64,000 nucleotides of DNA from Flaviramulus sp. BrNp1-15 (GTDB taxonomy: Bacteria > Bacteroidota > Bacteroidia > Flavobacteriales > Flavobacteriaceae): the NCBI RefSeq assembly GCF_022259695.1, contig NZ_CP092099.1, positions 1 to 64,000 on the forward strand. The letters are read 5' to 3'. The stretch's first letter is position 1; every line of letters begins with the position of its first letter. Of the stretch, positions 8,682 to 18,083 are shown piece by piece. The translations under genes were made by a program, and so were the position numbers. Below the pieces are notes generated by a model that had not been told where the DNA came from, searched no databases, and saw only the letters and a program-made list of their open reading frames with translations.

Positions 8682-10856
8682 TTAATCTTTTTTAAGCGTT
8701 ACAACAACTTTGGTCCCTGTATCTTCTTCATCTTGAAAATCGTCAATAAACACATCTACTTTATCTTTATACATAGCGTTTAAAATAGATACGCGTTTTT
8801 TGATATTGCCCATACCTTTTGAGTTTTGCTTACGCTGGTTTTTAGTTTTTAAAGCTTTTGATTTTTCTCGTCCGATGCCATCATCTGTTATAATAATTTG
8901 TATTTCATCAGATTTTGTTTGAGAAATATTTATCTCTAAGCGACCTTTAGCTTTCTTATACCTCAACCCATGCCAAACGGCATTTTCTATATATGGTTGT
9001 AATAACATAGGTGGAATTACAAAATCTTCAACCTTTATATTGTCATCAATATTTATATTATAATCAAACTTATCTTGAAACCTAAAATGTTCTAGTTTGG
9101 TATATAATTGAAGTAATTCAATTTCTTTTTCTAACGGAATAAAATCTTCTTCGCTATTTTCTAAAACGGCGCGCATAAGCAGCGAAAAATCGGTTAAATA
9201 TTTGTTTGCTGTACGTTCATCGTTTGATGCTATAAAACTATTTACCGAGTTTAGCGCATTGAATATAAAATGCGGATTCATTTGACTTCTAAGACTTTTC
9301 AATGCTAATAAATTGTTTGCAAAACGTTGTTGTTTAATGTATTTAAACATTAAAAATGCCGTTACAAGAAGTAATAAAAGGCCGCCTATTAATGAGTAAA
9401 TAATAAGTTTTTGACGTTTAGATTGTTCTGTTGAAAGTTGATATTTACTTTCTGATAGCGCTCTATCACTCTCTAAACTTAAAATTCTGTTTTGCTTGCT
9501 TATTATGTCTTTACTAAACCTTGCTGCTTGACTTATTTCCTGTTCTTTTTTGATGTAAAGTTTATCAACCAACTCTACATAATCTTGATATGCAAGTAAA
9601 GCTTTGTTAAACTCACCTGCATCTCTATATACTTCAGACAATCTTCTGGTAGCATCTTTTTGAACAATTAAATCTGCTTTATCATCAGCTTCTGCAATAC
9701 TTTTTTGAAGGTAAGGAATAGCGTTACTAAAATCTCTTTGAGATGCATAAGCGTTACCTATTTTATAATTCTGCTTTTGAGAAGTTAAAGAACTTTCATT
9801 ATCGAAAATAGAATCTTTTAATTCACTAATTGTATTTAAAGCTTCTTTTCTTAATTCAATTTCGTTAGAAAAGTTATTATTTTCATTTTCAAAGTCTGCT
9901 ACCTTTATTTTTTCTTCTACCGCTCTTTTTTGGTTTTCGGTATTTGCCAATTTCATAGATTCATTAAAAAACCGTTTAGCATTTTGTGGTTCTCCTTTAG
10001 CATTATAAGCTTGGGCTATTTTAGAATTTAAATCGGTTGTTTTTGGAGTAATTAAATGCTTTTGCGCAACTTTTAATCCTTCTTCGTAATTATCAATTGA
10101 CAGTTGAAATGTTTTTGTTGAAAAATGTACATCACCTATACCTTCATATAACTCAATTAATTGCCAATTAGATAATTCGCTTTTATTAATACTGTTATAA
10201 ACTTCTAAGCTTTCTTGATAGTTTTTGTTTGCTCTGTAAGCTTTTGCAAGTTTTAGTTTAACAGCATTAGTATTAACATTCTGCAGGCTAATCCTGTAAT
10301 TTGAAACTGCTAAATCATATTGTTTCCAATACATGTAAACATCTCCTAAAACCTCATAAGCCTCACTATTTTGTTTTACAGATTTGCCTTCTGCAAGAGC
10401 ATCTCCAGCAAATTGAATACTAGTTTTAGCGTCTTTTTTTAGGTATGTTTCAGCAGAATCTATTAATGATTTAAAGGTTTCTGTTTTAGATCTTGAAGAC
10501 TTTTTTAATTTAGAATAAGTGTCTTCTTCTTCATTTGGCTGAACTTCGACTTTAATACGCTCATTACTTCTAATGATATAGTAAACCGTTTCAAAGTCTT
10601 TATGTCTTATGGTAAGCTCATCACCGTTTCTAGCTTCAATTCTAAAATCTCCAAAGAGATCTGTTGTAGTGTATGCGCCTCCGTTAACTTCAATATTTAC
10701 ATTAGGAATAGGTTCTTGTGTATCACTTTCAATAACAGAACCTCGAACTGTAAATGTAGGTCCTTGATTTGAAAGCCTGCTGTTGTCTTGAGCAAATAAT
10801 AAATTGGTATTTGCCCAAATACATAAAACCCAAATATATTTTATAACGCTTTGCAT
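8682..10856 (-). CDS. TPR-containing LytS-type sensor histidine kinase with a carboxypeptidase-regulatory-like N-domain
   Basis: A 724-residue membrane sensor: signal peptide (ending LLFAQ), a beta-sandwich domain resembling CarboxypepD_reg (about residues 33-105, FTVRGSVIESDTQEPIPNV), a long tetratricopeptide array (about 130-450), a coiled coil, one membrane helix around 487-507, and a cytoplasmic LytS-like kinase. The phospho-acceptor box is LRSQMNPHFIFNALNSVN and the ATPase part has VIPPMLLQPYIENAVWHGLR and DDGIGREKSKALK. It directly precedes its LytTR regulator. The N-domain is of the kind commonly fused to TonB-dependent receptors and is uncommon in kinases. Confidence 0.93.
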   Translation of the reverse strand: MQSVIKYIWVLCIWANTNLLFAQDNSRLSNQGPTFTVRGSVIESDTQEPIPNVNIEVNGGAYTTTDLFGDFRIEARNGDELTIRHKDFETVYYIIRSNERIKVEVQPNEEEDTYSKLKKSSRSKTETFKSLIDSAETYLKKDAKTSIQFAGDALAEGKSVKQNSEAYEVLGDVYMYWKQYDLAVSNYRISLQNVNTNAVKLKLAKAYRANKNYQESLEVYNSINKSELSNWQLIELYEGIGDVHFSTKTFQLSIDNYEEGLKVAQKHLITPKTTDLNSKIAQAYNAKGEPQNAKRFFNESMKLANTENQKRAVEEKIKVADFENENNNFSNEIELRKEALNTISELKDSIFDNESSLTSQKQNYKIGNAYASQRDFSNAIPYLQKSIAEADDKADLIVQKDATRRLSEVYRDAGEFNKALLAYQDYVELVDKLYIKKEQEISQAARFSKDIISKQNRILSLESDRALSESKYQLSTEQSKRQKLIIYSLIGGLLLLLVTAFLMFKYIKQQRFANNLLALKSLRSQMNPHFIFNALNSVNSFIASNDERTANKYLTDFSLLMRAVLENSEEDFIPLEKEIELLQLYTKLEHFRFQDKFDYNINIDDNIKVEDFVIPPMLLQPYIENAVWHGLRYKKAKGRLEINISQTKSDEIQIIITDDGIGREKSKALKTKNQRKQNSKGMGNIKKRVSILNAMYKDKVDVFIDDFQDEEDTGTKVVVTLKKD

Positions 10857-11066
10857 ATATTACTTTACAATAGCTAAACTTACGCACTTTACTTGGTATA
10901 ATAAAATGATGATTTTACAAATTACACCCTTTTTTATACTGAAAAGACATACTTACGCATCTAAAGGCTGATTTCACTCAACCAAAAGATGACTTAACTC
11001 ATTCTACTTTTTTTAAGAATTATGTTCCACATAGTTTTATGGTGTTAATCAAAAAACAAAAAAAAC

Positions 11067-12224
11067 ATGAAAACATCTATTAAAACAATCTTACTGTGTT
11101 GCACACTAATCACTTTCATATCGTGTAATGCAAAAACAAAAAAGCAAAAAGTAGCTTATAATGAATCTGAGATAATTCATCCAGAACCTAACAAACAGTT
11201 TATTAAAGTTGCATTATTATTAGATACTAGTAATAGCATGGACGGACTTATAGACCAAGCTAAAGCACAACTTTGGGATATTGTAAACGAATTATCATAC
11301 GCCAAATGTGGCAACAGCAAACCCAATTTACAGATTGCCTTATATGAATATGGTAATGATAGATTAAATGGCGATGAAGGCTTTATTAGACAAGTTCTAG
11401 CCTTTAGTGACGACTTAGATGAAATCTCAAAAGAGTTATTCTCACTAACTACAAATGGTGGTGAGGAATATTGCGGACAGGTTATACAAACCTCGTTAAA
11501 TCAATTAAATTGGGGTAAAAACCCTGATGATTTAAAACTTGTTTTCATAGCAGGTAATGAACCCTTTACTCAAGGAAAAGTGGATTATAAAGATGTTGCT
11601 ACTAATGCTAATGAAAAAGACATAACTATCAACACCATTTTTTGTGGTGATTATAATCAAGGTATTTCAACGTATTGGAAAGATGGCGCTCAATTAACCA
11701 ATGGCGATTATATGGCCATTAATCAAAACCGTAAAACGGTACATATTGTTTCACCCTATGATGATGACATTTTAATTCTAAATCAAAAACTAAATAAAAC
11801 CTACGTAATTTATGGCTCAAAAGGAAGAGAGAAATTAGCTTTACAAGCAGAACAAGACAATAATGCAAACTCTTACAGTAAAGCAAATGCTGTTAAAAGA
11901 ACGGTGAGTAAAAGTTCTCATTTATATAAAAATGAAACGTGGGATTTAGTAGATGCTTTAGAATTAGAAGAAGTAGATGTTGAAGACTTAAAAGGTGATG
12001 TTTTGCCAACCGAACTAAAAGGAAAAACTAAAGCAGAAATTAAAGCTTATGTTTCTAAAAAAAGTGAAGAGCGTGAAGCAATTCAAGAACAAATTAAAGT
12101 ATTAAATGAGAAACGAAAAGATTATGTTTTAAAACATCAAAAAGAAACCACCAATGATTTAGAAAACGCCATGACCAAAGCAATTAAAGAACAGGCAAAA
12201 AAGAAGAAATATACTTGGGAATAA
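11067..12224 (+). CDS. Lipoprotein with von Willebrand factor A domain
   Basis: A 385-residue protein with a type II signal peptide and lipobox FISC (Cys20), so it is likely lipid-anchored. The vWA domain (about residues 45-235) carries the metal-binding DTSNSMDGL motif and the TTNGGEEYCG loop. The last ~100 residues are charged and probably helical (LKGKTKAEIKAYVSKKSEER). vWA domains bind proteins in a metal-dependent way; the partner is unknown. It is monocistronic and shares a two-way terminator with the convergent PorP/SprF gene. Confidence 0.85.
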   Translation: MKTSIKTILLCCTLITFISCNAKTKKQKVAYNESEIIHPEPNKQFIKVALLLDTSNSMDGLIDQAKAQLWDIVNELSYAKCGNSKPNLQIALYEYGNDRLNGDEGFIRQVLAFSDDLDEISKELFSLTTNGGEEYCGQVIQTSLNQLNWGKNPDDLKLVFIAGNEPFTQGKVDYKDVATNANEKDITINTIFCGDYNQGISTYWKDGAQLTNGDYMAINQNRKTVHIVSPYDDDILILNQKLNKTYVIYGSKGREKLALQAEQDNNANSYSKANAVKRTVSKSSHLYKNETWDLVDALELEEVDVEDLKGDVLPTELKGKTKAEIKAYVSKKSEEREAIQEQIKVLNEKRKDYVLKHQKETTNDLENAMTKAIKEQAKKKKYTWE

Positions 12225-12225
12225 T

Positions 12226-12262
12226 AAAAAAAAGAGGCTCGTTAAACGAGCCTCTTTTTTTA
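12226..12262. terminator. Bidirectional intrinsic terminator
   Basis: Arms GAGGCTCG (12234-12241) and CGAGCCTC (12247-12254) are flanked by an A run on one side and a T run on the other, so the hairpin can stop transcripts from both the vWA gene and the convergent PorP/SprF gene. Confidence 0.9.
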
Positions 12263-12264
12263 TA

Positions 12265-13272
12265 CTAGTTAACTGCCGGACATTCACATTTAAAACGCTC
12301 TCGTTTACAATTAAAGTTATACCCTAATGTTAGTTGATGAAATCCACCATTCGTAAATACAACAGAGTTTGTTTGATAGGTGTAATTGTAAGCAAACATA
12401 AAATTATTATAATTTATTCCTAAAATAGGTGATAGTTGTTGTAGTTTTTGACTATTAATTGTTGAACCTTCTATATATTCAGCTCCATCAAAACTATTTC
12501 TATATGATAAACCTCCCCAAACTTTCCCAAAGTCCATTTTTTTATAAACTTTGGCATTTATGTCAATTGAGGCTTCTTGTGTAGCATCTCTATATTGAAA
12601 CATCAGAGAAGGCTCATAGCTCCAAGTGCTACCAAACTTACTAAACACATTTCCTATAGAAAACAAATAACGTCTTAAATTATCTGTTTTAATTGTACCA
12701 ATATCAGTGTTTAACGCATTATTTTTAAGAACATTTTTTATAGTCCCATGTGCGTAAAAATTAAGATAATGATAAGAAAACCCAAAATCTATATTAAAGT
12801 TGGTTTCATTTTGTACAATACCATCAATTGCTGGGTCTGGACCATCAAACAAAAATGTGGTTTCATCTAATTGATATTGAATAAAACCAGCACTTAAGCC
12901 AAAAGAAAGCATATTTAAATCTAATTCACTTCTGGAAAATAAAAGGTGATGAGCATAAGTGAAGTATGCGCCTTTTTGTGAGTGATAACCGTTTTCATCA
13001 GCAAACATAATACCTCCAATAGCTGATGGTGTATCGCCTAATCTACCGTTTAAACTTAGGGTTAATAACTTAGGCGCATCCTCTTGCCCAAACCATTGTT
13101 GTCTAGCAGTTAATCTAACCTTAGAACAGTTAGCAATACCAGCCATAGATGGGTGAATTAAATAATAATTATCGGTAAGATAATCGGTATAAATTGGCAA
13201 ACCTTCTTGCGAAGTTGCTATATGGGTAAATAGCGATGCAATAGCTATTATTATGATGTTTTTTAATTTCAT
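12265..13272 (-). CDS. PorP/SprF-family type IX secretion membrane protein
   Basis: A 335-residue outer-membrane barrel with signal peptide ending THIATSQ and the family opening LPIYTDYLTDNYYLIHPSMAG and RLTARQQWFGQEDAPKL. PorP/SprF proteins anchor or help export surface proteins that use the type IX system. The C-terminus is cysteine-rich (CKRERFKCECP), unlike the second PorP/SprF protein at 50426. It stands alone here, without an adjacent adhesin or OmpA gene, so its client cannot be deduced. The start is the ATG before a clear signal peptide. Confidence 0.88.
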   Translation of the reverse strand: MKLKNIIIIAIASLFTHIATSQEGLPIYTDYLTDNYYLIHPSMAGIANCSKVRLTARQQWFGQEDAPKLLTLSLNGRLGDTPSAIGGIMFADENGYHSQKGAYFTYAHHLLFSRSELDLNMLSFGLSAGFIQYQLDETTFLFDGPDPAIDGIVQNETNFNIDFGFSYHYLNFYAHGTIKNVLKNNALNTDIGTIKTDNLRRYLFSIGNVFSKFGSTWSYEPSLMFQYRDATQEASIDINAKVYKKMDFGKVWGGLSYRNSFDGAEYIEGSTINSQKLQQLSPILGINYNNFMFAYNYTYQTNSVVFTNGGFHQLTLGYNFNCKRERFKCECPAVN

Positions 13273-13387
13273 AAACTTTTTACCAAGTAGGTTTAGTCTA
13301 ATACAACGTCTCGATTCTTAAAAAATTACACTAGAAAGACAATGTACGCCTTTAGCTTAAAAGCCCAATTAAAATGGGCAACAAAAC

Positions 13388-13395
13388 TCAAATAT
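13388..13395 (-). promoter_or_regulatory. Candidate -7 box for the PorP/SprF gene
   Basis: On the minus strand the sequence is TATATTTG, matching TAnnTTTG, about 115 bases upstream of the start codon. A GCCCA/TGGGC hairpin (13363-13379) would lie in the leader. No good TTG at -33 was found. Confidence 0.35.
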
Positions 13396-13420
13396 ATGGA
13401 TAAGTAAAGTTTTCTTTTAG

Positions 13421-13428
13421 TATTTTTG
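13421..13428 (+). promoter_or_regulatory. Candidate -7 box for the Nfu gene
   Basis: TATTTTTG matches TAnnTTTG and lies 16 bases before the start codon of the Nfu-type gene. The -33 element is not clear. Confidence 0.4.
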
Positions 13429-13444
13429 CAAAAAATTAGTTGAA

Positions 13445-14347
13445 ATGAACACTTTCAAGGTTTCCGTGCAAGAAACGTCAAATAATGCTATTGTAAAATT
13501 CGAGGTTAATCAATTTATAACTCAACATCAAAGCTTTGAGTTTAACAATATTGATGAAGCAAAACCATCGCCATTAGCGCAACAATTATTCTATTTACCA
13601 TTTGTAAAAAAGGTATATATATCTGGTAATTTTGTAGCTGTTGAGCGTTATAATATTGTTGAATGGAACGATGTACAAGATGAAGTAGCAGAACAAATAG
13701 AAGCTTACTTAAATAACGGTGGTATTGTAGTTGAAGAAGCTTCAGCTCCCAAAAAAGTACCCGTTACGGTTTATGCTGAAAGCACTCCAAATCCAGCGGT
13801 AATGAAGTTTGTTGCCAATAAAAAAATAGTAACAACACTTTTTGAGTTTACATCAATTGATGATGCAAAACTTTCGCCATTAGCCACAGAATTATTTCAT
13901 TTCCCTTTTGTGAAAAGTATTTTTATTGACGAAAATTATGTATCAATAACAAAATACGATATTGCTGAATGGCAAGACATTACACTTGAGCTTCGTGAGT
14001 TTATTAGAAGTTACATTGAAAATGGTAAAGAAGTGGTTTCACCTAATGCTGCTGCGACACTTCAAAAATCTACTGAGCAATTAGACAACCAATTTGAGAA
14101 TTTAGATGACACCTCAAAAGAAATTGTAAATATTCTTGAAGAATATGTGAAACCGGCAGTAGCTAGTGATGGTGGTAATATTCAGTTTATTTCATATAAC
14201 GAAGAAACTAAAAATGTAAGCGTACTGCTTCAAGGTGCTTGTAGCGGTTGTCCTTCTTCAACTTATACGCTTAAAAGTGGAATAGAAAATATGCTTAAAC
14301 AAATGCTTCCTGGTAAGGTAGAAATGGTAGAAGCTATAAATGGATAA
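13445..14347 (+). CDS. NifU/Nfu-type Fe-S cluster scaffold with duplicated N-terminal domain
   Basis: A 300-residue cytoplasmic protein. The C-terminal NifU domain (about 220-300) has the cluster-binding pair Cys266/Cys269 in QGACSGCPSST. Upstream are two successive Nfu_N-type domains of about 90 residues: residues 4-95 and 105-195, both containing a SPLA-LF-PFVK core. Only the second keeps the family hallmark AESTPNPAVMKF; the first reads QETSNNAIVKF. Nfu proteins carry 4Fe-4S clusters to apo-enzymes. The usual arrangement has one N-domain. Confidence 0.93.
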   Translation: MNTFKVSVQETSNNAIVKFEVNQFITQHQSFEFNNIDEAKPSPLAQQLFYLPFVKKVYISGNFVAVERYNIVEWNDVQDEVAEQIEAYLNNGGIVVEEASAPKKVPVTVYAESTPNPAVMKFVANKKIVTTLFEFTSIDDAKLSPLATELFHFPFVKSIFIDENYVSITKYDIAEWQDITLELREFIRSYIENGKEVVSPNAAATLQKSTEQLDNQFENLDDTSKEIVNILEEYVKPAVASDGGNIQFISYNEETKNVSVLLQGACSGCPSSTYTLKSGIENMLKQMLPGKVEMVEAING

Positions 14348-14443
14348 ATTTATATACTGTGACTTTTTTGTATCTTTTGTTTCTAAAAGATTGTAAACAA
14401 AAGTGAAAAATCAAATAATTCATTAATTTTTAAAAAAAACATT

Positions 14444-14644
14444 ATGGCAGTATTAAAAGTAATCGAAGTCTTATCTAACTCAGATAAAAGTTGGGAAGAT
14501 GCTACAAAAAAAGCAGTAAAACAAGCTTCTAAAAGCGTAAAAAACATACGTTCTGTATACGTTCAAGATCAAAGTGCAATTGTAAAAGACGATGAAGTAA
14601 CAGAATTTAGAGTAAACTTAAAACTTACTTTTGAAGTAAAATAA
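14444..14644 (+). CDS. Dodecin family protein
   Basis: A 66-residue protein that matches dodecin, a small flavin-binding protein forming hollow dodecamers thought to store or buffer flavin. The sequence shows KVIEVLSNSDKSWEDATKKA, the conserved helix AVKQASKSVKNIRSVYV and the strand EFRVNLKLTFEVK. It has its own leader and a strong terminator, so it is probably monocistronic. Confidence 0.92.
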   Translation: MAVLKVIEVLSNSDKSWEDATKKAVKQASKSVKNIRSVYVQDQSAIVKDDEVTEFRVNLKLTFEVK

Positions 14645-14663
14645 GTTTGTTTTAAAATTTATA

Positions 14664-14695
14664 AAAAAGCGTTCAGTAATTGAACGCTTTTTTTA
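14664..14695 (+). terminator. Intrinsic terminator after the dodecin gene
   Basis: Arms AAAAAGCGTTCA (14664-14675) and TGAACGCTTTTT (14681-14692) around a 5-base loop, running into T residues. Confidence 0.92.
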
Positions 14696-14709
14696 TGCCT
14701 AAATTTCGC

Positions 14710-14717
14710 TAACTTTG
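14710..14717 (+). promoter_or_regulatory. Candidate -7 box for the DUF255 gene
   Basis: TAACTTTG matches TAnnTTTG and sits 4 bases before the ATG at 14722, so the transcript would be nearly leaderless. The nearest TTG is 27 bp upstream, which is too far for the usual -33 spacing. Confidence 0.35.
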
Positions 14718-14721
14718 GTTT

Positions 14722-16827
14722 ATGAAGCATCTACAACTATTTGTGCTTATCATTTTAATTATAAGCTGTAAAGGTCAGAACTCAAAACTCATGGAACATA
14801 AATATACCAACGCCTTAATCAATGAGACTAGTCCTTATTTACTTCAGCATGCCCATAACCCAGTAAACTGGAATGCTTGGAATGAAAAAACTTTAGAAAC
14901 GGCTAAGTCTGAAGACAAATTAATGCTTATTAGTGTTGGTTATGCCGCTTGCCATTGGTGTCATGTTATGGAACACGAAAGTTTTGAAGATAGTTTGGTA
15001 GCTCAAGTCATGAATAAAAATTTCGTCAATATAAAAATTGATAGAGAAGAACGCCCAGATATAGACCAAGTTTATATGAGTGCTGTACAACTCATGACTG
15101 GTCATGGTGGATGGCCTTTAAATGTAGTAGCTTTGCCAGATGGCAGACCTGTTTGGGGAGGAACCTATTTTAAAAAAGAACAGTGGATGAGTGTTTTAGA
15201 GCAAATCTCGACACTCTATTCTGAAAAACCAGAAAAACTCCATGAATATGCCGACAAATTAGAACAAGGCATTAAAGCTTTAGACGTTGTAGAACTTAAT
15301 ACAGATGAACCTGTTTTTGAAGAAGAATTTGTTGAAAATGCTGTAGAAAATTGGTCCAAACAATTTGATAACAATTTTGGAGGCATGAATCGTGCTCCAA
15401 AATTTATGATGCCAAACAACTACCATTTTTTATTACGTTATGCTTACCAAACCAACAATAAAGAATTACAAGACTATGTAAACTTAACACTTACTAAGAT
15501 GGCTTATGGTGGTGTTTTCGATCAAATTGGTGGTGGCTTTTCAAGATATTCTGTAGATGCTAAGTGGCATGTTCCGCACTTTGAAAAAATGCTTTATGAC
15601 AATGGGCAATTAGCAAGTTTATATGCTGATGCTTATCTGATTACAAAAAACGAATTATACAAAAATGTGGTTACCGAAACATTAGAATATATACAACGAG
15701 AAATGACTACCAAAAATGGTGCGTTTTACTCATCACTTGATGCAGATAGCAACACACCTGAAGGCAAACTTGAAGAAGGCGCATTTTATGTTTGGACAAA
15801 AGAGGAACTCAAAACTATTTTAAAAGAAGATTTTGATCTTTTTTCTGATTACTACAATGTTAATAGTTTTGGCTTTTGGGAGCATGATAATTACGTACTA
15901 ATCAGAAACAAAAGTGATAAAGAATTCTTCGAGAAAAACAATATCAGTCAAAAAGAATTTGAGGAACGCATAAGTATCTGGAAAAGTAAACTTTTTGAAG
16001 CCCGTAACACAAGAGAAAAACCAAGATTAGATGATAAAACCTTAACCTCCTGGAATGCCATTATGCTTAAAGGCTATGTTGATGCTTATCGAGTGTTTGG
16101 TGATGATAGTTATCTCGCTTCCGCGGAAAAAAATGCTAACTTCATTTTAAATAATCAATTAAAAGAAGATGGTGGTTTGTATCATAACTACAAAAATGGT
16201 GTAAGTACAATTAATGGCTATTTAGAAGATTACGCTAATACTATTGATGCCTTTATAGCCCTTTACGAAAACTCATTAGATGAAAAATGGTTAACCTCAG
16301 CAAGAGATTTATCAAATTACACACTTGATCATTTTTATGATGATACAAGTAAAATGTTCTTTTTTACTTCTAATGATGATGACGCTTTAGTTTCCAGAAG
16401 TATTGAATATCGTGACAATGTAATTCCTGCCAGTAATTCTATTATGGCAAAAAATCTATTTAAATTATCCCATTATTTTGATAATGAGCATTTCTCTAAA
16501 ACAGCCATGACAATGCTTAACAACGTAAAACCAGAAATGCAAGAGTATCCATCTGGTTACTCCAATTGGTTCGATTTAATGTTAAACTATACAAACCCTT
16601 ACTACGAAGTCGCCATTGTTGGAAAAGAGGCAAAACAAAAAATTTCAGATTTAAATAAAAATTATATTCCTAATAAACTAATTGTTGGAAGCACATCAGA
16701 AAACAACTTACCTTTATTAGAAAACAGATACAATCCCAATGAAACATTCATATATGTTTGTGTAAACAAAGCATGTAAGCTTCCCGTTTCAGAAGTTAGT
16801 CAAGCATTAAAACTATTAAAAGAATGA
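14722..16827 (+). CDS. DUF255/YyaL-type thioredoxin-fold lipoprotein
   Basis: A 701-residue protein of the family also known as YyaL or SPATA20. It has a short signal peptide with lipobox IISC (Cys16), a thioredoxin-like domain (about 30-190) with the CHWC motif (Cys77, Cys80), and a C-terminal alpha/alpha toroid-like domain resembling six-hairpin glycosidases ([40 protein letters not shown]). The biochemical role is unknown. Many family members are described as cytoplasmic; the lipobox here argues for an exported, lipid-anchored form. The next gene overlaps its stop by 4 bases. Confidence 0.88.
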   Translation: MKHLQLFVLIILIISCKGQNSKLMEHKYTNALINETSPYLLQHAHNPVNWNAWNEKTLETAKSEDKLMLISVGYAACHWCHVMEHESFEDSLVAQVMNKNFVNIKIDREERPDIDQVYMSAVQLMTGHGGWPLNVVALPDGRPVWGGTYFKKEQWMSVLEQISTLYSEKPEKLHEYADKLEQGIKALDVVELNTDEPVFEEEFVENAVENWSKQFDNNFGGMNRAPKFMMPNNYHFLLRYAYQTNNKELQDYVNLTLTKMAYGGVFDQIGGGFSRYSVDAKWHVPHFEKMLYDNGQLASLYADAYLITKNELYKNVVTETLEYIQREMTTKNGAFYSSLDADSNTPEGKLEEGAFYVWTKEELKTILKEDFDLFSDYYNVNSFGFWEHDNYVLIRNKSDKEFFEKNNISQKEFEERISIWKSKLFEARNTREKPRLDDKTLTSWNAIMLKGYVDAYRVFGDDSYLASAEKNANFILNNQLKEDGGLYHNYKNGVSTINGYLEDYANTIDAFIALYENSLDEKWLTSARDLSNYTLDHFYDDTSKMFFFTSNDDDALVSRSIEYRDNVIPASNSIMAKNLFKLSHYFDNEHFSKTAMTMLNNVKPEMQEYPSGYSNWFDLMLNYTNPYYEVAIVGKEAKQKISDLNKNYIPNKLIVGSTSENNLPLLENRYNPNETFIYVCVNKACKLPVSEVSQALKLLKE

Positions 16828-17177
16828 ATTTATTAACTACAATTTTAATTGCTTTAGTTGCTATTGAACATATCTATTTTTTAATTTTAGAAATGTTTTT
16901 TTGGACTAAACCAAAAGGAATAAAAGCATTTGGTTTAAAATCTAAGCAATTTGCTGAAGACACCAAAGTGCTCGCCGCAAATCAAGGTCTTTATAATGGG
17001 TTTTTAGCTGCTGGTCTTATTTTTTCAATCATAGAAAAAGATATTAGACTCTCAATATTTTTTCTTTTGTGTGTTATTATTGCAGGTATTTACGGCGCTT
17101 ATTCTACAAAGCAAATAAAACTTTTTTATATTCAATCTGTTCCTGCAGTTCTAGCCTTAATAAGTTGTTTTTTATAA
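16824..17177 (+). CDS. DUF1304 membrane protein
   Basis: A 117-residue protein with four predicted membrane helices: residues 1-25, about 55-73, 76-95 and 98-117. It matches DUF1304 in length and in the opening [18 protein letters not shown] and the [16 protein letters not shown] segment. The function is unknown. Its start overlaps the preceding DUF255 stop (ATGA), so translation is probably coupled. Confidence 0.85.
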   Translation: MNLLTTILIALVAIEHIYFLILEMFFWTKPKGIKAFGLKSKQFAEDTKVLAANQGLYNGFLAAGLIFSIIEKDIRLSIFFLLCVIIAGIYGAYSTKQIKLFYIQSVPAVLALISCFL

Positions 17178-17230
17178 AAACTTAACTGTTTTTTTACTTA
17201 AACAAACTACCAAAAAATCAAGAATAGCTT

Positions 17231-17238
17231 TAATTTTG
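17231..17238 (+). promoter_or_regulatory. Candidate -7 box for the mscS gene
   Basis: TAATTTTG fits TAnnTTTG, 29 bases before the start codon. The upstream -33 region lacks a clear TTG. Confidence 0.4.
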
Positions 17239-17267
17239 CAATTCAAATTAAAAACATACACTTATTT

Positions 17268-18083
17268 ATGAATTTAGAAAATATTGATACTGAAAAATGG
17301 CTTCAGTTAGGTTTAGATTATGGTTTAAAAATTCTTGGAGCTATCCTAATCTGGATTATTGGCTCTTGGGTTATTAAAAAATTACTAAAAACTTCAAAAA
17401 AATTAATGTCTAAAAGAGATTATGATGAAAGCTTGCAAAAGTTTTTATTAAATCTATTGGGTTGGGTATTAAAAATTGTATTAATAGTTGTTGTTTTAGG
17501 CACTGTTGGTGTAGAAACCACATCTTTTGCTGCTATATTAGCTGCTGCTGGTTTAGCAATTGGTTTAGCCTTACAAGGATCTCTTGGTAATTTTGCCGGT
17601 GGTGTTCTAATCATGATTTTTAAGCCCTTTAAAATTGGAGATTTAATTGAGGCTCAAGGCGAAATTGGTGTTGTAAAAGAAATTGAAATATTTACAACTA
17701 AACTTACTGGTTTATCTAACAGAGAAATAATTATTCCTAATGGATCTTTATCTAACGGAAACATTATTAATTATACTACAGAAGGTACACGACGAGTAGA
17801 CTTAGTTTTTGGTGTTGGTTACGATTCTGATATAAAAAAGACAAAAGACGTTTTAATGAATGTTTTAACCTCTCATCCTAAAGTTTTAAAAGAACCTGCT
17901 CCAACTGTAAATGTTATGGAATTAGCAGATAGCTCTATAAATTTTGCTGTAAGACCTTGGAGTACTGCCGACGATTATTGGGCAGTTTATTTTGGAATTA
18001 CTGAAGATGTTAAAGAAGCTCTTGATGCTGCAGGTATTGAAATTCCTTATCCACATCAAGTAGAAATTCAGAAAAAAAGCTAA
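17268..18083 (+). CDS. mscS: Small-conductance mechanosensitive channel, MscS family
   Basis: A 271-residue inner-membrane channel that releases solutes on hypo-osmotic shock. Three membrane helices are visible at about 18-38, 62-82 and 88-118. The pore helix region GLAIGLALQGSLGNFAGGVL is followed by the conserved beta domain FKPFKIGDLIEAQGEIGVV and IIIPNGSLSNGNIINYT. Length is close to that of E. coli MscS. The stop codon overlaps the convergent tsaB stop, and the transcript probably ends at a hairpin located inside tsaB. Confidence 0.93.
   Translation: MNLENIDTEKWLQLGLDYGLKILGAILIWIIGSWVIKKLLKTSKKLMSKRDYDESLQKFLLNLLGWVLKIVLIVVVLGTVGVETTSFAAILAAAGLAIGLALQGSLGNFAGGVLIMIFKPFKIGDLIEAQGEIGVVKEIEIFTTKLTGLSNREIIIPNGSLSNGNIINYTTEGTRRVDLVFGVGYDSDIKKTKDVLMNVLTSHPKVLKEPAPTVNVMELADSSINFAVRPWSTADDYWAVYFGITEDVKEALDAAGIEIPYPHQVEIQKKS

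Noticed and set aside
13363-13379. GCCCA/TGGGC hairpin in the divergent PorP-Nfu gap
   Set aside because: It has a 5-bp stem with a 7-base AT loop and no T tract; it may be part of a leader, but nothing more can be said.
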